Of a stretch of DNA of 46,896 nucleotides, positions 34,616 through 45,877 are shown piece after piece (position 1 is the first letter of the stretch; the number at the start of each line of letters is the position of its first letter). Both the position numbers and the translations under genes were made by a program. Origin of the DNA: Pezizomycotina sp. ARF18 (taxonomy: Eukaryota > Ascomycota). Location: assembly GCA_002224055.1 (NCBI GenBank), contig AZLU01000286.1, positions 1 through 46,896 of the forward strand, written 5' to 3'. A model generated the notes under the pieces. The model was not told the origin of the DNA, ran no database searches, and saw only the letters and a list, made by a program, of their open reading frames with translations.

Positions 34616-36091
34616 AGAAGGGATGATTAAACGCATTATTGAGCTGGAGGATGGTATAGCGGAGGTTGCAGCGTATAAAGGTAACTATCAGGTGAGTCTT
34701 AGAGGTATAGGAATGTCTTGCTTGCAGATGAACTTTAGAAGACAGGGAAACACTAGATCTTATATATTCAATATAAGAATTGAAATAAGACTACCAGGTC
34801 AAATAAAGCAATGAAAGCATTAGTGTGAAGTTTTCGACGATCGAATTTTAGAGGCGGCAACAATAAATTAAAACGCGCAATATGTTCTCGTAATCTTGTC
34901 AATCGTACCGCCCCATGTCAACATTGATCCCTTCCTCACAGAAATCATGGATTGGCCCAAAATGAGACATCCGCTACCACAAGTGGCAATTCTGGCGAAG
35001 AGCGGAAGTGTCTTTTTCACAAAGACGTATGCAATCCGCCTTTAGTTTCCTTTCCATTTCGTTCAGGCTAATATCACCTTGCGCATTCCCACGCACACTC
35101 GAGATAATATTCTAAGCCCGATCAAGGTAAGCTTAATATCGATCGGTTCAGTAAGAACAGGGAATGGGTCCAAAAACCGTTGGCGAAATTAAAAAGTATG
35201 GAGTTTGATATTTCGCTCCATGCCAAGGCTAAAAATGAAGTAGATGTCGGCGAGTTTGATCCTTGAAAGTGCCGACGATAATGGAGACCCGGGAAAGAAA
35301 GTGCAATGCGTCGAGCGTGTTCTAGGAGTGTTAGTTCTACGTGCAAAAAGCAGGATTGTCACAATGGCAGTCGTAGATGTCGCCATGCATTGACGTTTAG
35401 GTTGTGAATTTGAGTGTGGAGTCAAATTAGGGAGATCCCCGGTAGAACGTCGGAGGTTATAAGCTCCGATGTGCACAAGACATGTCAATTCCTTAATAGC
35501 GTTTCTTTTGAAACTAACAGGAGCGATTGTTCTCATGTCTGGAATCTTGTTTCATGTGCGTTATATTATCCTCCTCGTTCTAACCTAAAATTGCGATTCT
35601 TCGTTGGCTTAACGATGACGTAAATGAAGTATTCGGGAGATTCGGGTTTCGGCAAGCGGTTTCACGGTCGGCTCCTATCACCAAGCCTCAACCTCCCGAA
35701 ACTCCGACAACCACCGAAGTGTAATGCTTCCAAACGCATTGCGAGTTAAACGTTTCTCGATAATTATATATATCGCTGCTATAATAGCATATTGTTATCG
35801 CTCCTTTTTTTTTTTTTAGGTAGAGTATTGTGTTAAGTTCACTGTGTCTGAGATGTCTCAAAGCTTGGGTTTAGAACGTGGAATATCTTATTAGCATGGC
35901 AGAAGACATTTAGTGATCACAGCCCAAAGATTGCATGCTTTTCTACGAGAAAAATCTGCATTCAATCTTCCCAGGGGCTTTGTTAGGCTTTATATAACCC
36001 GTCGTTTCTGCAAATATTACAGTAGTAGCATACAGATGTCAACGTTCGGCTCAGTAATGATCTTCAACCGTGAGCGTTCCCGTCTTGGTTA
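34616..36091. other. Intergenic, no supported gene
   Basis: It holds the upstream region of the DUF1254/DUF1214 gene and the downstream region of the aldehyde dehydrogenase gene. Short frames on both strands show no domain. A T-run occurs near 35805-35817. Confidence 0.5.
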
Positions 36092-37869
36092 TCAATACTC
36101 GTTGATAGCGACATCCTTGCCGCTTTCCTTGCCGTAGCCAGACTCTTTAATACCACCAAACGGCGATTCTGAAGCGGATGCGTTGCCTATTCCACCATGA
36201 TTAGCATAACAAGTCGGACTGTATTCGCAGATGGGTGCCTCTCACCTGTGTTCATCCCGATCATACCGGCCTCGAGGTTCTCAAGAAGCCTCCAGGTCCT
36301 ATCAACATTCTTGGTGAAGAAGTACGACGCCAATCCCATCTACACATTCAATCACGGTCAGCAAACAGTTACTCCATGACATAAATGGAGAAGATTGACT
36401 TACGGAAGTATTATTCGCCGCCTTCACCGCCTCCTCCTCCGTCTCGAACTTATAAACCGCGCAGATCGGCGAGAACGTCTCCTCATGCGTAATCAACATG
36501 CTATCCTTCATATCGCTCAGCACCGTCGGCTGAAGAAGAAACCGTCTTACACTTTCCATCCATATCTGGTTTCTGTCCTCCCGTCTCGAGCTTCGCGCCT
36601 CGTCGAACTGCGTCTTCGACGTGCGCGATCGCTTATCTAGTCCTCTAGGCGTAACGAGCGGACCGACGTTCGTCGCCTCATCGCTACCATGGCCAACCTT
36701 CAGCGCCTTCGTCTGCTCCACGAGCCTTCTAACAAACTCATCGTGCACACCCGATTGAACGTAAACCCTATTCGCGGTAATACACGCTTGTCCCGCATTC
36801 CTCCACTTTAGCTGCATAAGCGAGTCTATAGCCTGATCCAAATTCGCGTCGTCGAAGACTAAATACGGACAGTTACCGCCGAGTTCCATCGTGATCTTCT
36901 TCAAACCCCCGGAACAGTGCGATGCGACGAGCTTGCCGACGCGCGTGGAGCCCGTGAAGGTGACCTTTTTAACGAGCGGATGCTTGCAGAGTGCTTCCGA
37001 CAGCGGCGGTTGTATTTTCAAGGTCGGTAGTGAGGACGTTGAAGACGCCCGGTTCGAAGCCGGCTTGAGAGACGAGGTGCGCGACGGCAGGCAGGTTAGC
37101 GGCGTTTCCGGGGATGGCTTCGCGACGAGTGTGCAACCGGCAGCGAGGCGGCGCCGGCTTTTCGGAGGATCATACTATCCAAAATAAGATTCGTCAACCA
37201 ACCTAACTAAATCCGGTGAAGATGGAGAAGGGAAAAGCTCTTACGCGATCGGAAATTCCACGGCACAAGCGCAACGCAAACACCCAGCGGCTGCTTCACC
37301 GTAAACACCCTTCTGCCAGGAGTACTGCTGTAACTCGTAGTCCCGAACGCCCTCTCCGCTTCCCCCGCGAACCACCAGACGAAGCTGGACGCATAATCAA
37401 TCTCCCCATAAGCCTCCGGAAGCGGCTTCCCGTTCTCGGAAGAGATTATGGCGGCGAGGTCGTCGCGGTTTTCCTGGATCAGCGAGTGCCACTTGATGAG
37501 GCGCTGCGCGCGGAGGCGGGTGTCGTCTTGCGGTAGGTCTGGAAGGCATTGTGGGCGGCTTTGACGGCGGCGTCGACGTCCTCCGCGGCGTTGTTGGGGA
37601 CTTTGGCGAGCTCAGCGCCCGTGGCGGGGTCTGTAACGGCATCAGAGTTGAAAAATAGAAAGCGGGTGATTGTGGAGGAAGTACGGAAGATGTTTACCAA
37701 TTACGGCGAACTCCTTGCCGGACTTTGCTTTGGCCCATTTGCCTCCGACGAATGATTCCGTCTTAAGTATTTCGGCGTTCTTGACCTGTATCGCGATATC
37801 GGTAGAAAACGTAAGTATCTCAGCAATAAACCTGTCTATACAGAGACTGGAACTTACGTTAATCGGCAT
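36092..37869 (-). CDS. Aldehyde dehydrogenase, succinate-semialdehyde dehydrogenase type
   Basis: Six exons are visible, with introns 37786-37857, 37631-37697, 37175-37244, 36340-36403 and 36187-36245 (59-72 nt, GTRRG...AG). Segments in order are MPIN, TESFVGGKWAKAKSGKEF, DPATGAELAKVP, SSENGKPLPEAYGEIDYAS, QPLGVCVALVPWNF, EALCKHPLVKKVTFTGSTRV, ITMELGGNCPYLVFDDANL (general-base Glu), NAGQACITANRVYVQ (catalytic Cys), ETFSPICAVYKF, and NASASESPFGGIKESGYGKE, ending at Tyr with the stop at 36092-36094. The family oxidises succinate semialdehyde to succinate with NAD(P)+ in the GABA shunt. Frameshifts are frequent (in RKTTP near 37530, in PWNF near 37250, near 37150, 37080 and 36650); several sit in C or G runs. 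Catalytic motifs are intact, so sequencing error is as likely as decay. Confidence 0.85.
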
Positions 37870-39492
37870 GATAATGATTTCTCGTAAACGCTTGGTGAAG
37901 TTGATAGTCTAGCAATCGAAATCGATGAACTTGCTTATGAATTGGCGCCTTCAAAGTCCCTTTGTCAAAGGTTAAACGTCGGCAAGTTCGAGTATAAGGT
38001 AGCTGAGAGTTTATATACAAGTTTCTTCCTAGGCTTAGATAGAGTTCGGACTGGATAGCCGGATAAATTTTTCCCTGCACCTGTACAATAGTGGAGCAAA
38101 AAGGGCGGGGCACGCCGTGCCCCGCCAAACTCAACGGCTTAAAGAAGCCCTCGAACTTTTATCTCTGAGACTTGCGGAAGTAAACTTTGATCCCGATGCA
38201 AGGTTCCACAGCATGTCATGATTATCTGATTATGAGACAGTTCCGGACGAGCGTCCCTTGTCGTGTCGGTTTTTGATGTTAAAGGAATGGCTCTAGCGTT
38301 ATCGTAATAGGCATGTCAAGTAGAATATCCCGGTCATTATATCCTTTCCAGGAAATCTTTCGAGGCATTCGGTTCAATTGCTTGTGTACAGCTATCAAAG
38401 ATTGATTGACAAGGCCAGTCATACTCACGACTCCTGTCGATAGCGATGGAAACCCTGACGAGAAGTCCGGTTCGAAAAGTCGCATTTTTCGTCAAGATAA
38501 CACGATTAAGAGTTAATAGATTGTCTTGGGTTCGACCTATATTGCGTTCCTTCTCACTCGTGGACCTCATTATACTGCGGGTAGCCTATCGATGGCTTAT
38601 ACACTTCGTTGCGACACAGACGTTACACGATAGCTTCGTTAAGTGTCTCACCAAGGCTTGATTCTGCAATAGGATGAGCGACGAAATCTCAATAGAAACC
38701 ACGATAACGGTTACCTCTTCCGAACTCTTGAACAGATTGATCTTTATATCTGTATCATGCCGTGCTAATCAGAGCCTTGCTGTTATCGTCATGTGCACTA
38801 GAACGGAACAGAAGGTTCGAAACCGATTCATGTGCCAGAATCGGTGAGACTCTAACAGTTCCACCATCGTCAGGCCAAACTTGCAAGCCCAGTGATATGG
38901 CCGCGCCCGTTCATCTACAGGAGACTAAGCTCCAATTAGAACTTTAATATCAATTATGAGAATATATCCGGAAAATATTGACACGACCAGTTGCAACACG
39001 CACTATCCGTCGACCGCTGTATATTTATTACACCAGCTTAAGCGCACTGTACTCTAAGTAGAGAACGGCCAATGCATTTGATAACTTCTAAAGAAACGCG
39101 GAGTTCTGAAACGAAAATCTCCTATCTGCTCACGTTGGCGAAATTCATAATCATATTTCATCTACGTATCAGTGTGTCTAGATTTCCTTAAAATCGTCAA
39201 ATAGACAATTCTCTATGGAGCAGACAAAAGCCACTTCATGTCAACATTGAATTTCAATCTCAACCCGTTACACTACGGCCCGGATTTTCTTCCAGAGTCA
39301 CGCTGTGAAGAATTATCAAGCCTTGATTCGGTCCATCATAGGTTCATTCTAAGGTTACCCAGACACACCCATAAACCTTGGCTCACTTTCAATCCGCCGA
39401 ATTAACTGATGTAAAATTGCGCTTGCCTGTTCATAGCCGTTAGCTACCAAAACCTCGATAATATCAAGGAGAAAAGGAGTAGTTACTCGTTC
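37870..39492. other. Intergenic, no supported gene
   Basis: About 1.6 kb lies between the dehydrogenase start and the permease stop. Overlapping short frames at 38279-38661 on both strands have no motif. No RNA gene is visible. Confidence 0.5.
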
Positions 39493-40843
39493 TTACCCTA
39501 TATCCGGCTTCTCCTGCCTCAAGCTATTCACGACATCACAACATAATTCCTCACCCAACACCCTCTCATAAACCCCTTCCAACCCTCACAATCTCATCAA
39601 CAACCTCCCTCCCTACACTATACAAATTCTCCACCGCGATCAAAAACCCACCTTGATCGCCCGTCAAATTCTCATACTCACTAACTCCCCACCCGGCGGC
39701 GCCCTATCGAAATCGCTAATAGCCCTTAATATCGTAACCCTCTTAAAGTCAACCAACCCGCCGCTCGCAGCTCTAACAAGACTCGTAAGGCTCCCGTTAT
39801 CTTCCTGCTGGGAAGAGCAGTACACAGCGCTCCGTTCGTTAGAATTTTCAAGTATTGTTCGTAGGCTTTTGCGAGGCGGGCGCCGCCCCAGTATATATTA
39901 CTCGTCGCGGTATCGCAGAGTACAATGGACGGTGAACGGCGGGCGGCGGCGTAGTTGTCGCTGTTGGGGCCATAGTAGCCTTGCGTTACGTACTGTGCTC
40001 TGTAAGCTTTTGCGACGTCGGTGTCGTTGAACACAGCGCGTTTCGCGGCCACGGAGACTCGGGAACGTAAGGCGGCGGAGAGTTCGAAGGCTTCGGTGCC
40101 GTAGATACCGCCGGGGTACGTATTCGGCTGCTTTGTTCCCAGCGGAAAATACCCGGACGCGTCGGCGACCAGTTTGAAGGTTTGTCACGCGAATCGAGTT
40201 CGTACTGTAGGTCGAGCTGGACGGCGTAGCGGGGAAGTGTTACGGCTCTATCGTCTATCAAAACGTTCAGTCCACGCCATGCCTTGAGATAGATTACCTA
40301 GTAGAATAGAGATTGCGGAATTACGGTATGCTCAGGACTTCCCCCCGCTATCCCCGCTATCATAAAATACGTCTTCCTCAGGTCGAAGAACGGCGAATAC
40401 GTTGTCGCGAATATACTTGCAGCCGCATTGATCTCACGACTCCTGTAACCATCTGGCAGACGCCATCCGGGCTGTACAATGTACCGTCGGGAACTGCGGC
40501 GCTAATCCCGGTATTGTCACGTTGAGGTTGTAGAGTTCGGGCATGTTCTTTGTCCAAACGTCGCCTTCCATTGAGAACTGTTACGTTAATTCATTAGAAT
40601 TTGTGACTTTTACTCTGGGTAATTATAATTAGAGAATTGGATTCTTTACCATTCCTAAGATCATGACTTTCGGCGCACGACTTCTCTCTTTCCATCGCTG
40701 CGGCCGTATTTCAGTGTTGCTCTGGGTAATATAGGTGCAGGTTGCGAGCGGGCAGTCCGGCGATTTAGTGTACCTGCATTCGCGAAGTTTATTACGTGTA
40801 GCAGCTGTAATAGCAGCGAAATTACTCCAAAGCGTGAGCGCAT
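39493..40843 (-). CDS. Purine nucleoside permease (NUP family)
   Basis: The ATG at 40843 gives a signal-like N-terminus, MRSRFGVISLLLQLLHVINF, then APKVMILGM. A 72-nt intron 40578-40649 (GTAAAG...CAG) leads to FSMEGDVWTKNMPELY, TIPGLAPQFPTVHCTA, INAAASIFATTYSPFFDL, FMIAGIAG, PRYAVQLDLQYELDSRDKP, NTYPGGIYGTEAFELSAALR, VVCDTATS-like VLCDTATSNIYWGG, YLKILTN, CSSQQEDNGSLTSLV, AISDFDRAPPG and GDQGGFLIAVENLY. The stop is at 39493-39495. This order is that of the fungal NUP family, which mediates nucleoside uptake in yeasts. Frame changes occur near 40690, 40460, 40180, 40065, 39840, 39675 and 39590. The joint at about 40.27-40.34 kb may hide a second intron that I could not place. Confidence 0.8.
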
Positions 40844-42851
40844 CAGTGCATGTATTGATATCCCGCTTGGATTTATGATTAAACTCGAAGAAAAGAAATG
40901 TCGAGCAAAACGAGCGGCGAGCTCAACTTTTTATATTGTTTCCGGAATTCCAGAAAAAATAAGATCGGCAAAAGTACGAAGGAGGCTTTGTGTGGAAAGG
41001 CTCGAACTCTGTTGGTGCCAAACGATTGACGCAGGGTTTATCCTGTCTCAGACGGGCGCGATTACGATCTTGTCCCGTCTTGGAACTGATACGATCGCGA
41101 AGCGAGGCCCAATGAAAGAGTGAAAGGATCTGGGAAACCCACGAAAAACAAGAAAATTAAAGAGCAAAGAGAGCGAAGAAAGGAAATAAACGAGACAATT
41201 GCAACAGAAGACAACTAGAGAGAGAAAGTGAGAGACGCGCGATAGAGGATCCGGACGGGACGTAGTAAGTTCAATGGAGAAAGTTAACCATTTTTATAGT
41301 AGTTCTTGAAATTTATCACTTTCCTTATCCCAGAGATCCCCAACGGCCAGGGCCAGGTTAATCAGCAGGTTCGCAGCATCGATATGTAGTCCAGGTCATC
41401 CTGAATCTGGTGACATGCATATTGCCTACCTTCTAGTTGCGACTGAAAAATTGTCCGCTGTCAAGGGGTATTTGTATATTGTGGAAGGTCGGTTGTTCAC
41501 AATCAAGAACAATTGAAAATCCGCATCTTCTTTACAAAATATGAAAATTCTTCCAACATCCAGACGAATCCAGATCAGTTTTCAACAGCGGAAACAGTAC
41601 CGATTATAGAAAGGACTCTTTCGAGTTTGTAGGTAGATGCCTGTCCAAGAGTCGAGGTTCGTTTGCCGAGCTGCAAGCTAAGACTTTTCCCGTCCGACGT
41701 CGCACTACGTCCACCGTCTCTCGATTCCCTTTTCCAAAAGTCTCAAATTGAATCTACATAATAATAGCCGCCCTCTATGCTTTCCAATTGATTAGAATTT
41801 TGCCTTTTCCATATCCACGGACATACTGCCAAAGTCTATAAAAAGAAACGGCGAATCGTAGCTCGTTTCGGGGGTTCCAGAGCCTCGGGCGGCGATGACA
41901 TCACCGCGCATCCGCGAGTTAAATGCCGCAACCGTGCAGAAACAACAGAGCTGAACAACTTCTTTTGTCCGGAATACCGCTCACATTCAGAGAATCTAAA
42001 TTCACTAGAAATTGATACCTTGCCGTATTCAGCTCTCTACTCTCGCCCTGTTGATCTCCCGTATGATAGCGCAATAAATGCATATCCCTTTGTTTCTAGG
42101 TTACTTCGACAGAAAACGTCCAGTCATATGCCCTATAACGCTTCAGATCATTCCAATTCTAACGTTTTTGTAATCGTAAAGGGATACTTTTGGCCATGTG
42201 GCGATAAGACAAAGTCCTCGAGGAGGTTGGAACAGTAGATGCTAGCATGAACCAAACATCTCATCGACCATGTTAAGAACACTACGTGTATGGTAGCACA
42301 GAGTTTCGGTAATTACTCGCGTCTTTAAGCCTGGCTTCGATTGAGAAAATCAGGATATGTCACATCGCATAGTGAACGAACCAAAGCGAATTCCCTCCAA
42401 TTCGGTTTCCAGGTACATTTTTAATTTTCTTCAGCATCAAATAGAGCACTTGAATTTGTGATGCTATAGTAACTACGATTGAAGCACTACGTTGCCTTTG
42501 TAGCCTTGGATTAACAATATTTGAGCAATACCGTCTCCTTTTTGCAGGATTCTTGAGATGAAGTGATATTGGCCTCCATTTCACAAGTTCCTCTACAGCA
42601 TAACGAATAATCTTTGAGTACGGAATAGCAGTGTCATTATATTCCAAGTTTCATGAAAACCTCTTGAACGTTTCGTGCAAGGTCTTAGCAATTCTCTGGC
42701 TCCTTGGTTGAACAGAGAAAATAGAACAGAAAAGTAAAATAAAATCGTTAAACCTCCAGGCTCCAATATGGCCTATTCCGGCTTTCTTATTGTGTCGTAA
42801 ATATCTCTTATCATCCTTCGTCAGAAGCCAGCGATAAAAGCCCACTCCCTT
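40844..42851. other. Intergenic, no supported gene
   Basis: About 2 kb. The frame at 42360-42647 minus (95 residues) and smaller ones have no recognisable motif. Nothing repetitive is seen apart from purine-rich sequence near 41140-41240 upstream of the permease gene. Confidence 0.45.
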
Positions 42852-42861
42852 TCAACAACCT

Positions 42862-42892
<31 letters not shown>

Positions 42893-45877
42893 ATCCTCCG
42901 CCGCCTCCTCCACCTCCGCAACCACCTAAAATCATACAATGTCAGTAATGAAAATCGCTACAAGTCTATAAACACCATAGGAACGCAATGCAATCAACAT
43001 GCAAACACGAAAAAAAAAAAAAAAAAGAAAAAAAAAAGACACTAACACAAAAAGTAAACATGTTCTAAGGTATAAACCCATGCTTCTTCCTCCACACCCT
43101 ATTCTCCTCCTCCACCTGCTGCTCTCCACTCCCGACTTTATCGCCATCGATATCCCAAAAATGGGCCCGATGATGAACATCGACAGAGCAAATATTACTA
43201 CCACCGTCATGCACCGCTCCGCGAAGCCGGCGTACTTCCACTTTTCGCGGAACGATACGAGCTCTTCGCGGAGGGATTTACCGCGCGGCCGTGGTTCCTC
43301 TTCTCCTTCTTCGATGTCTAAGTTGTGGTATGAAGGAGGATTGCGAGGAGTCTATCTTCTTCATCCTCGCCTTCATCCTCCTCTTCGTGATCGTCAGAAG
43401 CAGAGTAATAGGCAGTAAAAGAGATATAATGCTCCTCCGGTTGCGATAAGAACTCATCCTCTTCAACACCAACAACATAATAAAGTAAGCCCCGCAGGCG
43501 CAATGAAAATAATAACAAAACAAAAACAAATAAGGAAATTTGTATATCTTACCTCCAGCGCCACCTCCCCCGCATCCTCCCGCGCCACCTCCGCACCCAC
43601 CCGCGCAAGTTCCGCCGCCACCATGGCCATGTCCTCCACAACGCCCGCAGCAACAGCGCCGCCGCAGGTCCCGCTACAGCAATTCCCACTGCTCCGGCAC
43701 CGATCGCATAACACGCCGGGTCGCAGCTGTAAACGCCGTACCCGCTCGCAATGCACGGATCAACCACATACGCGGCGCATACATCGACCCACATTACGCC
43801 GTCCCATAAGGATAATAATCCGCTGGTCCACCCTCGCGTCCCGCCTATTAACGTCGGCCTCTGCGGCACCGGCCTACCATTCTCCTCGCCCTCTCCGCTA
43901 CACGGCGCCACGCCGCTTCGAGCTTCCCTTCTAGCGCCCTCCTCATAGCGTCCGCGCGCGGATCGTCGATGCGTACAGCTCCATGAGACGAAATATGGTT
44001 CTCCTCGCGCGACGAAACCTCGCCGTCGTTAAAGTAGCTCGATCCACTACCGAAAAAGCGTCTATGGACGACGAATGCGCTTCGCGGATAGTCTGGCAGT
44101 ACCAACAGCTACACTCCGAGTACCTTTCGTTGAAACGCTTCTGGTACGCTTTACTCGTGAACTCGAACGCGTCGCTTAATGCACTCTCGTCGATCTTGTC
44201 GTCGTGGTCTATAACCTGCTCGTTTGTAATTTAACGTAGTCGTAGTAGCTACTGGGTGTAGACTGGTTGCGTGTGCCACGCGAGATCGATGTCCAACGTC
44301 GGTACGAGGACTTTACCGGGGTTTAATTTCATAAGCTGGATGAAGCGCTTGTACCGTTTTACGGCGCGCTGGACGGTGGAGTACACTGATGGAGAGTGGT
44401 ACCAGTCTATCTCTGCCATTTTACCGACGAATGTTCCTGCCGTATTACTGCGCCGAGTAAGTTCAGCCCGTGCGGCGTGGGATTCGACCAGTACCGGCTC
44501 ATCATCCGTCGAATAGCGATCTTGTGCGCAGGGAAATCTTGTGCGAAACTGAGAATTCTTCGCGGCGCGCATCATGTCTTTATTACCCAATGCCGTTTCG
44601 ATAACAGTACGTACGTCGGCTACGGTGGCGTTTTTATCAGCGCGGTGATGTATTTATCCATAACCCGCACCAGCTCATTCGGGAAAATGAAAGATTCCAG
44701 CTGGACTTTCGATTCGGAGCTAGCCCGTGGGTGTTAAAGAGCTGTACCCGGCATGGGTAGCTTTTGCGATAGCATGAGGTTTTTATCCTGCTGGAATTTC
44801 TGCCGGGAGAGGACGTCGTGGGTTATTGTCGTGCCGCAGGCGTAAGGGCATTCGAGGATGAAGTTAGCGTCGCCGTAACCGGTGCCGGAGGAATTAGTCC
44901 ACTCCGCTTCGACGGTTTGAGAGCACGTCGGACACGTTAGTTGGAATGTAGCGGCATGGAGAGATTATTCGGCTCGAGACCCGTTTTGGAGAGGATAGAG
45001 AGGTGGCTTCATCTGTGAGGTTGTACGTAAAGTTGACTGGATCGATCGCTTTATTCTATAATCATCCCGGCAAACATTAGTATTCTATATATATCACCGC
45101 ACCTTGATAAAAAAAATTACATAGCGACAGAATGTGAAACTCACGATGCATCCCACGGCAACCCGTCTTCCAGAAATCTACTTTTCCACTCCTATGGCAA
45201 TCTCAAAGAACACCCTCGGATTAAGCGTATACGCGTGCCACACCATCAATAATCCAGCGGCGGCATATTACCCCCCGTTAAACACCACCGGCCATCCTTG
45301 CGTCCCGCACTTCTTCAACCAGTCCTTTAGTTCGCTGCCCATCTTGGGTAGAACACTTGGTTTCCCGTTCGTTGTGTTAGGCGTGGCTTTCTCCCACCAG
45401 GTTTGAGAAGCGGTAGACGGCGGCGGCGACGTATACGGCCCACCGCTTCTCCTTTGCGACATCCGACGGGATATCATCCGGAGTTGGTGTGACGGATTCT
45501 ATGGAGGATACTTCGGTGCGTAAGCGGTGGAACGCGAGGAGGAGCTTTAGGTGGACGAGGCACTGCTGCGGGAAGGGTTGGACGCGCTATAGCGTCCTTG
45601 GCGTCGTTGAGGCCGGTTATTTCGGGGGGTACGAACGGTGCGTCCGGCTCCACGGCGGCGTTTTCGAGTAGTTCGGTGGCGGGGATTCGGACCTTATGGT
45701 GGTATGTTAGTGATGATTTTTCCAGACAGATACGTGGGGATTACTGGGAAGGGGATACGATACTCTTTCTTCGTCAGCTCGGCGGTTTCTTTCTTCGCCG
45801 CATCGCTCGTTTCGTTATTTGAGTTGTCGGCGCGGTGTCGGCCACAGACAAGCGCTTGAGTTTATCTGTTAACCCAT
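42852..45877 (-). CDS. Glycine-rich domain protein, DUF1399/GRDP family
   Basis: The probable start is 45877 (MG-LTDKLKRLSVAD). Segments in order: KKEYRIPFPVIPTYLSGKI, KVRIPATELLENAAVEPDAP, VQPFPQQCLVHLKLLLAFHR, MGSELKDWLKKCGTQGWPVV, the family hallmark LMVWHAYTLNPRVFFEIAIG, and FLEDGLPWDAS. An 89-nt intron 45056-45144 follows. Next are IDPVNFTYNLTDEATSL, a zinc-ribbon-like CPTC...CPYAC, LESFIFPNELVRVMDKYITA, FVGKMAEIDWYHSPS, the second hallmark VPTLDIDLAWHT, DHDDKIDESALSDAFEFTS and YSECSCWYC. The C-terminus is Gly/Cys-rich (CGGHGHGGGGTCAGGCGGG), continued in a last exon 42852-42925 of Gly and Cys. At least eight frame changes occur. The family is eukaryotic, and its biochemical role in fungi is unknown. 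Confidence 0.75.
42862..42892. repeat. (CCG)n microsatellite in the last GRDP exon
   Basis: About ten CCG units on the plus strand encode a run of nine or ten Gly on the minus strand between Cys residues. Such a tract is prone to slippage and length variation. Confidence 0.85.
43078..43460 (-). other. Acidic plus transmembrane coding-like segment inside the GRDP gene
   Basis: Between the Gly/Cys-rich stretch that ends at a GTAAGA donor near 43548 and the last Gly-rich exon lie about 620 bp. Part of it reads as protein. An acceptor at 43461-43462 opens EDEFLSQPEEHYISF, then an acidic run (DDHEEEDEGEDEED). After one frame change near 43325 come EEGEEEPRPRGKSLREEL and a hydrophobic helix, TVVVIFALSMFIIGPIFG. 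A donor candidate GTTTAT is at 43077. It may be an internal exon that anchors the protein in a membrane, a separate small gene, or chance within an intron. Confidence 0.4.

Noticed and set aside
36395-37187. Plus-strand frames across the dehydrogenase locus
   Set aside because: They are antisense to conserved dehydrogenase motifs and lack domains.
38814-38824. GGTTCGAAACC, like a tRNA B box
   Set aside because: The flanks do not form a T-stem, and no acceptor stem or anticodon arm could be paired around it.
33031-40843. Biosynthetic or catabolic cluster of the dehydrogenase, permease and DUF1254 genes
   Set aside because: The three share a strand, but spacing is 1.5 kb or more and no common substrate links them.
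43540-43948. Pro/His-rich plus-strand frames
   Set aside because: They are antisense shadows of the Gly/Cys-rich C-terminus of the GRDP gene.
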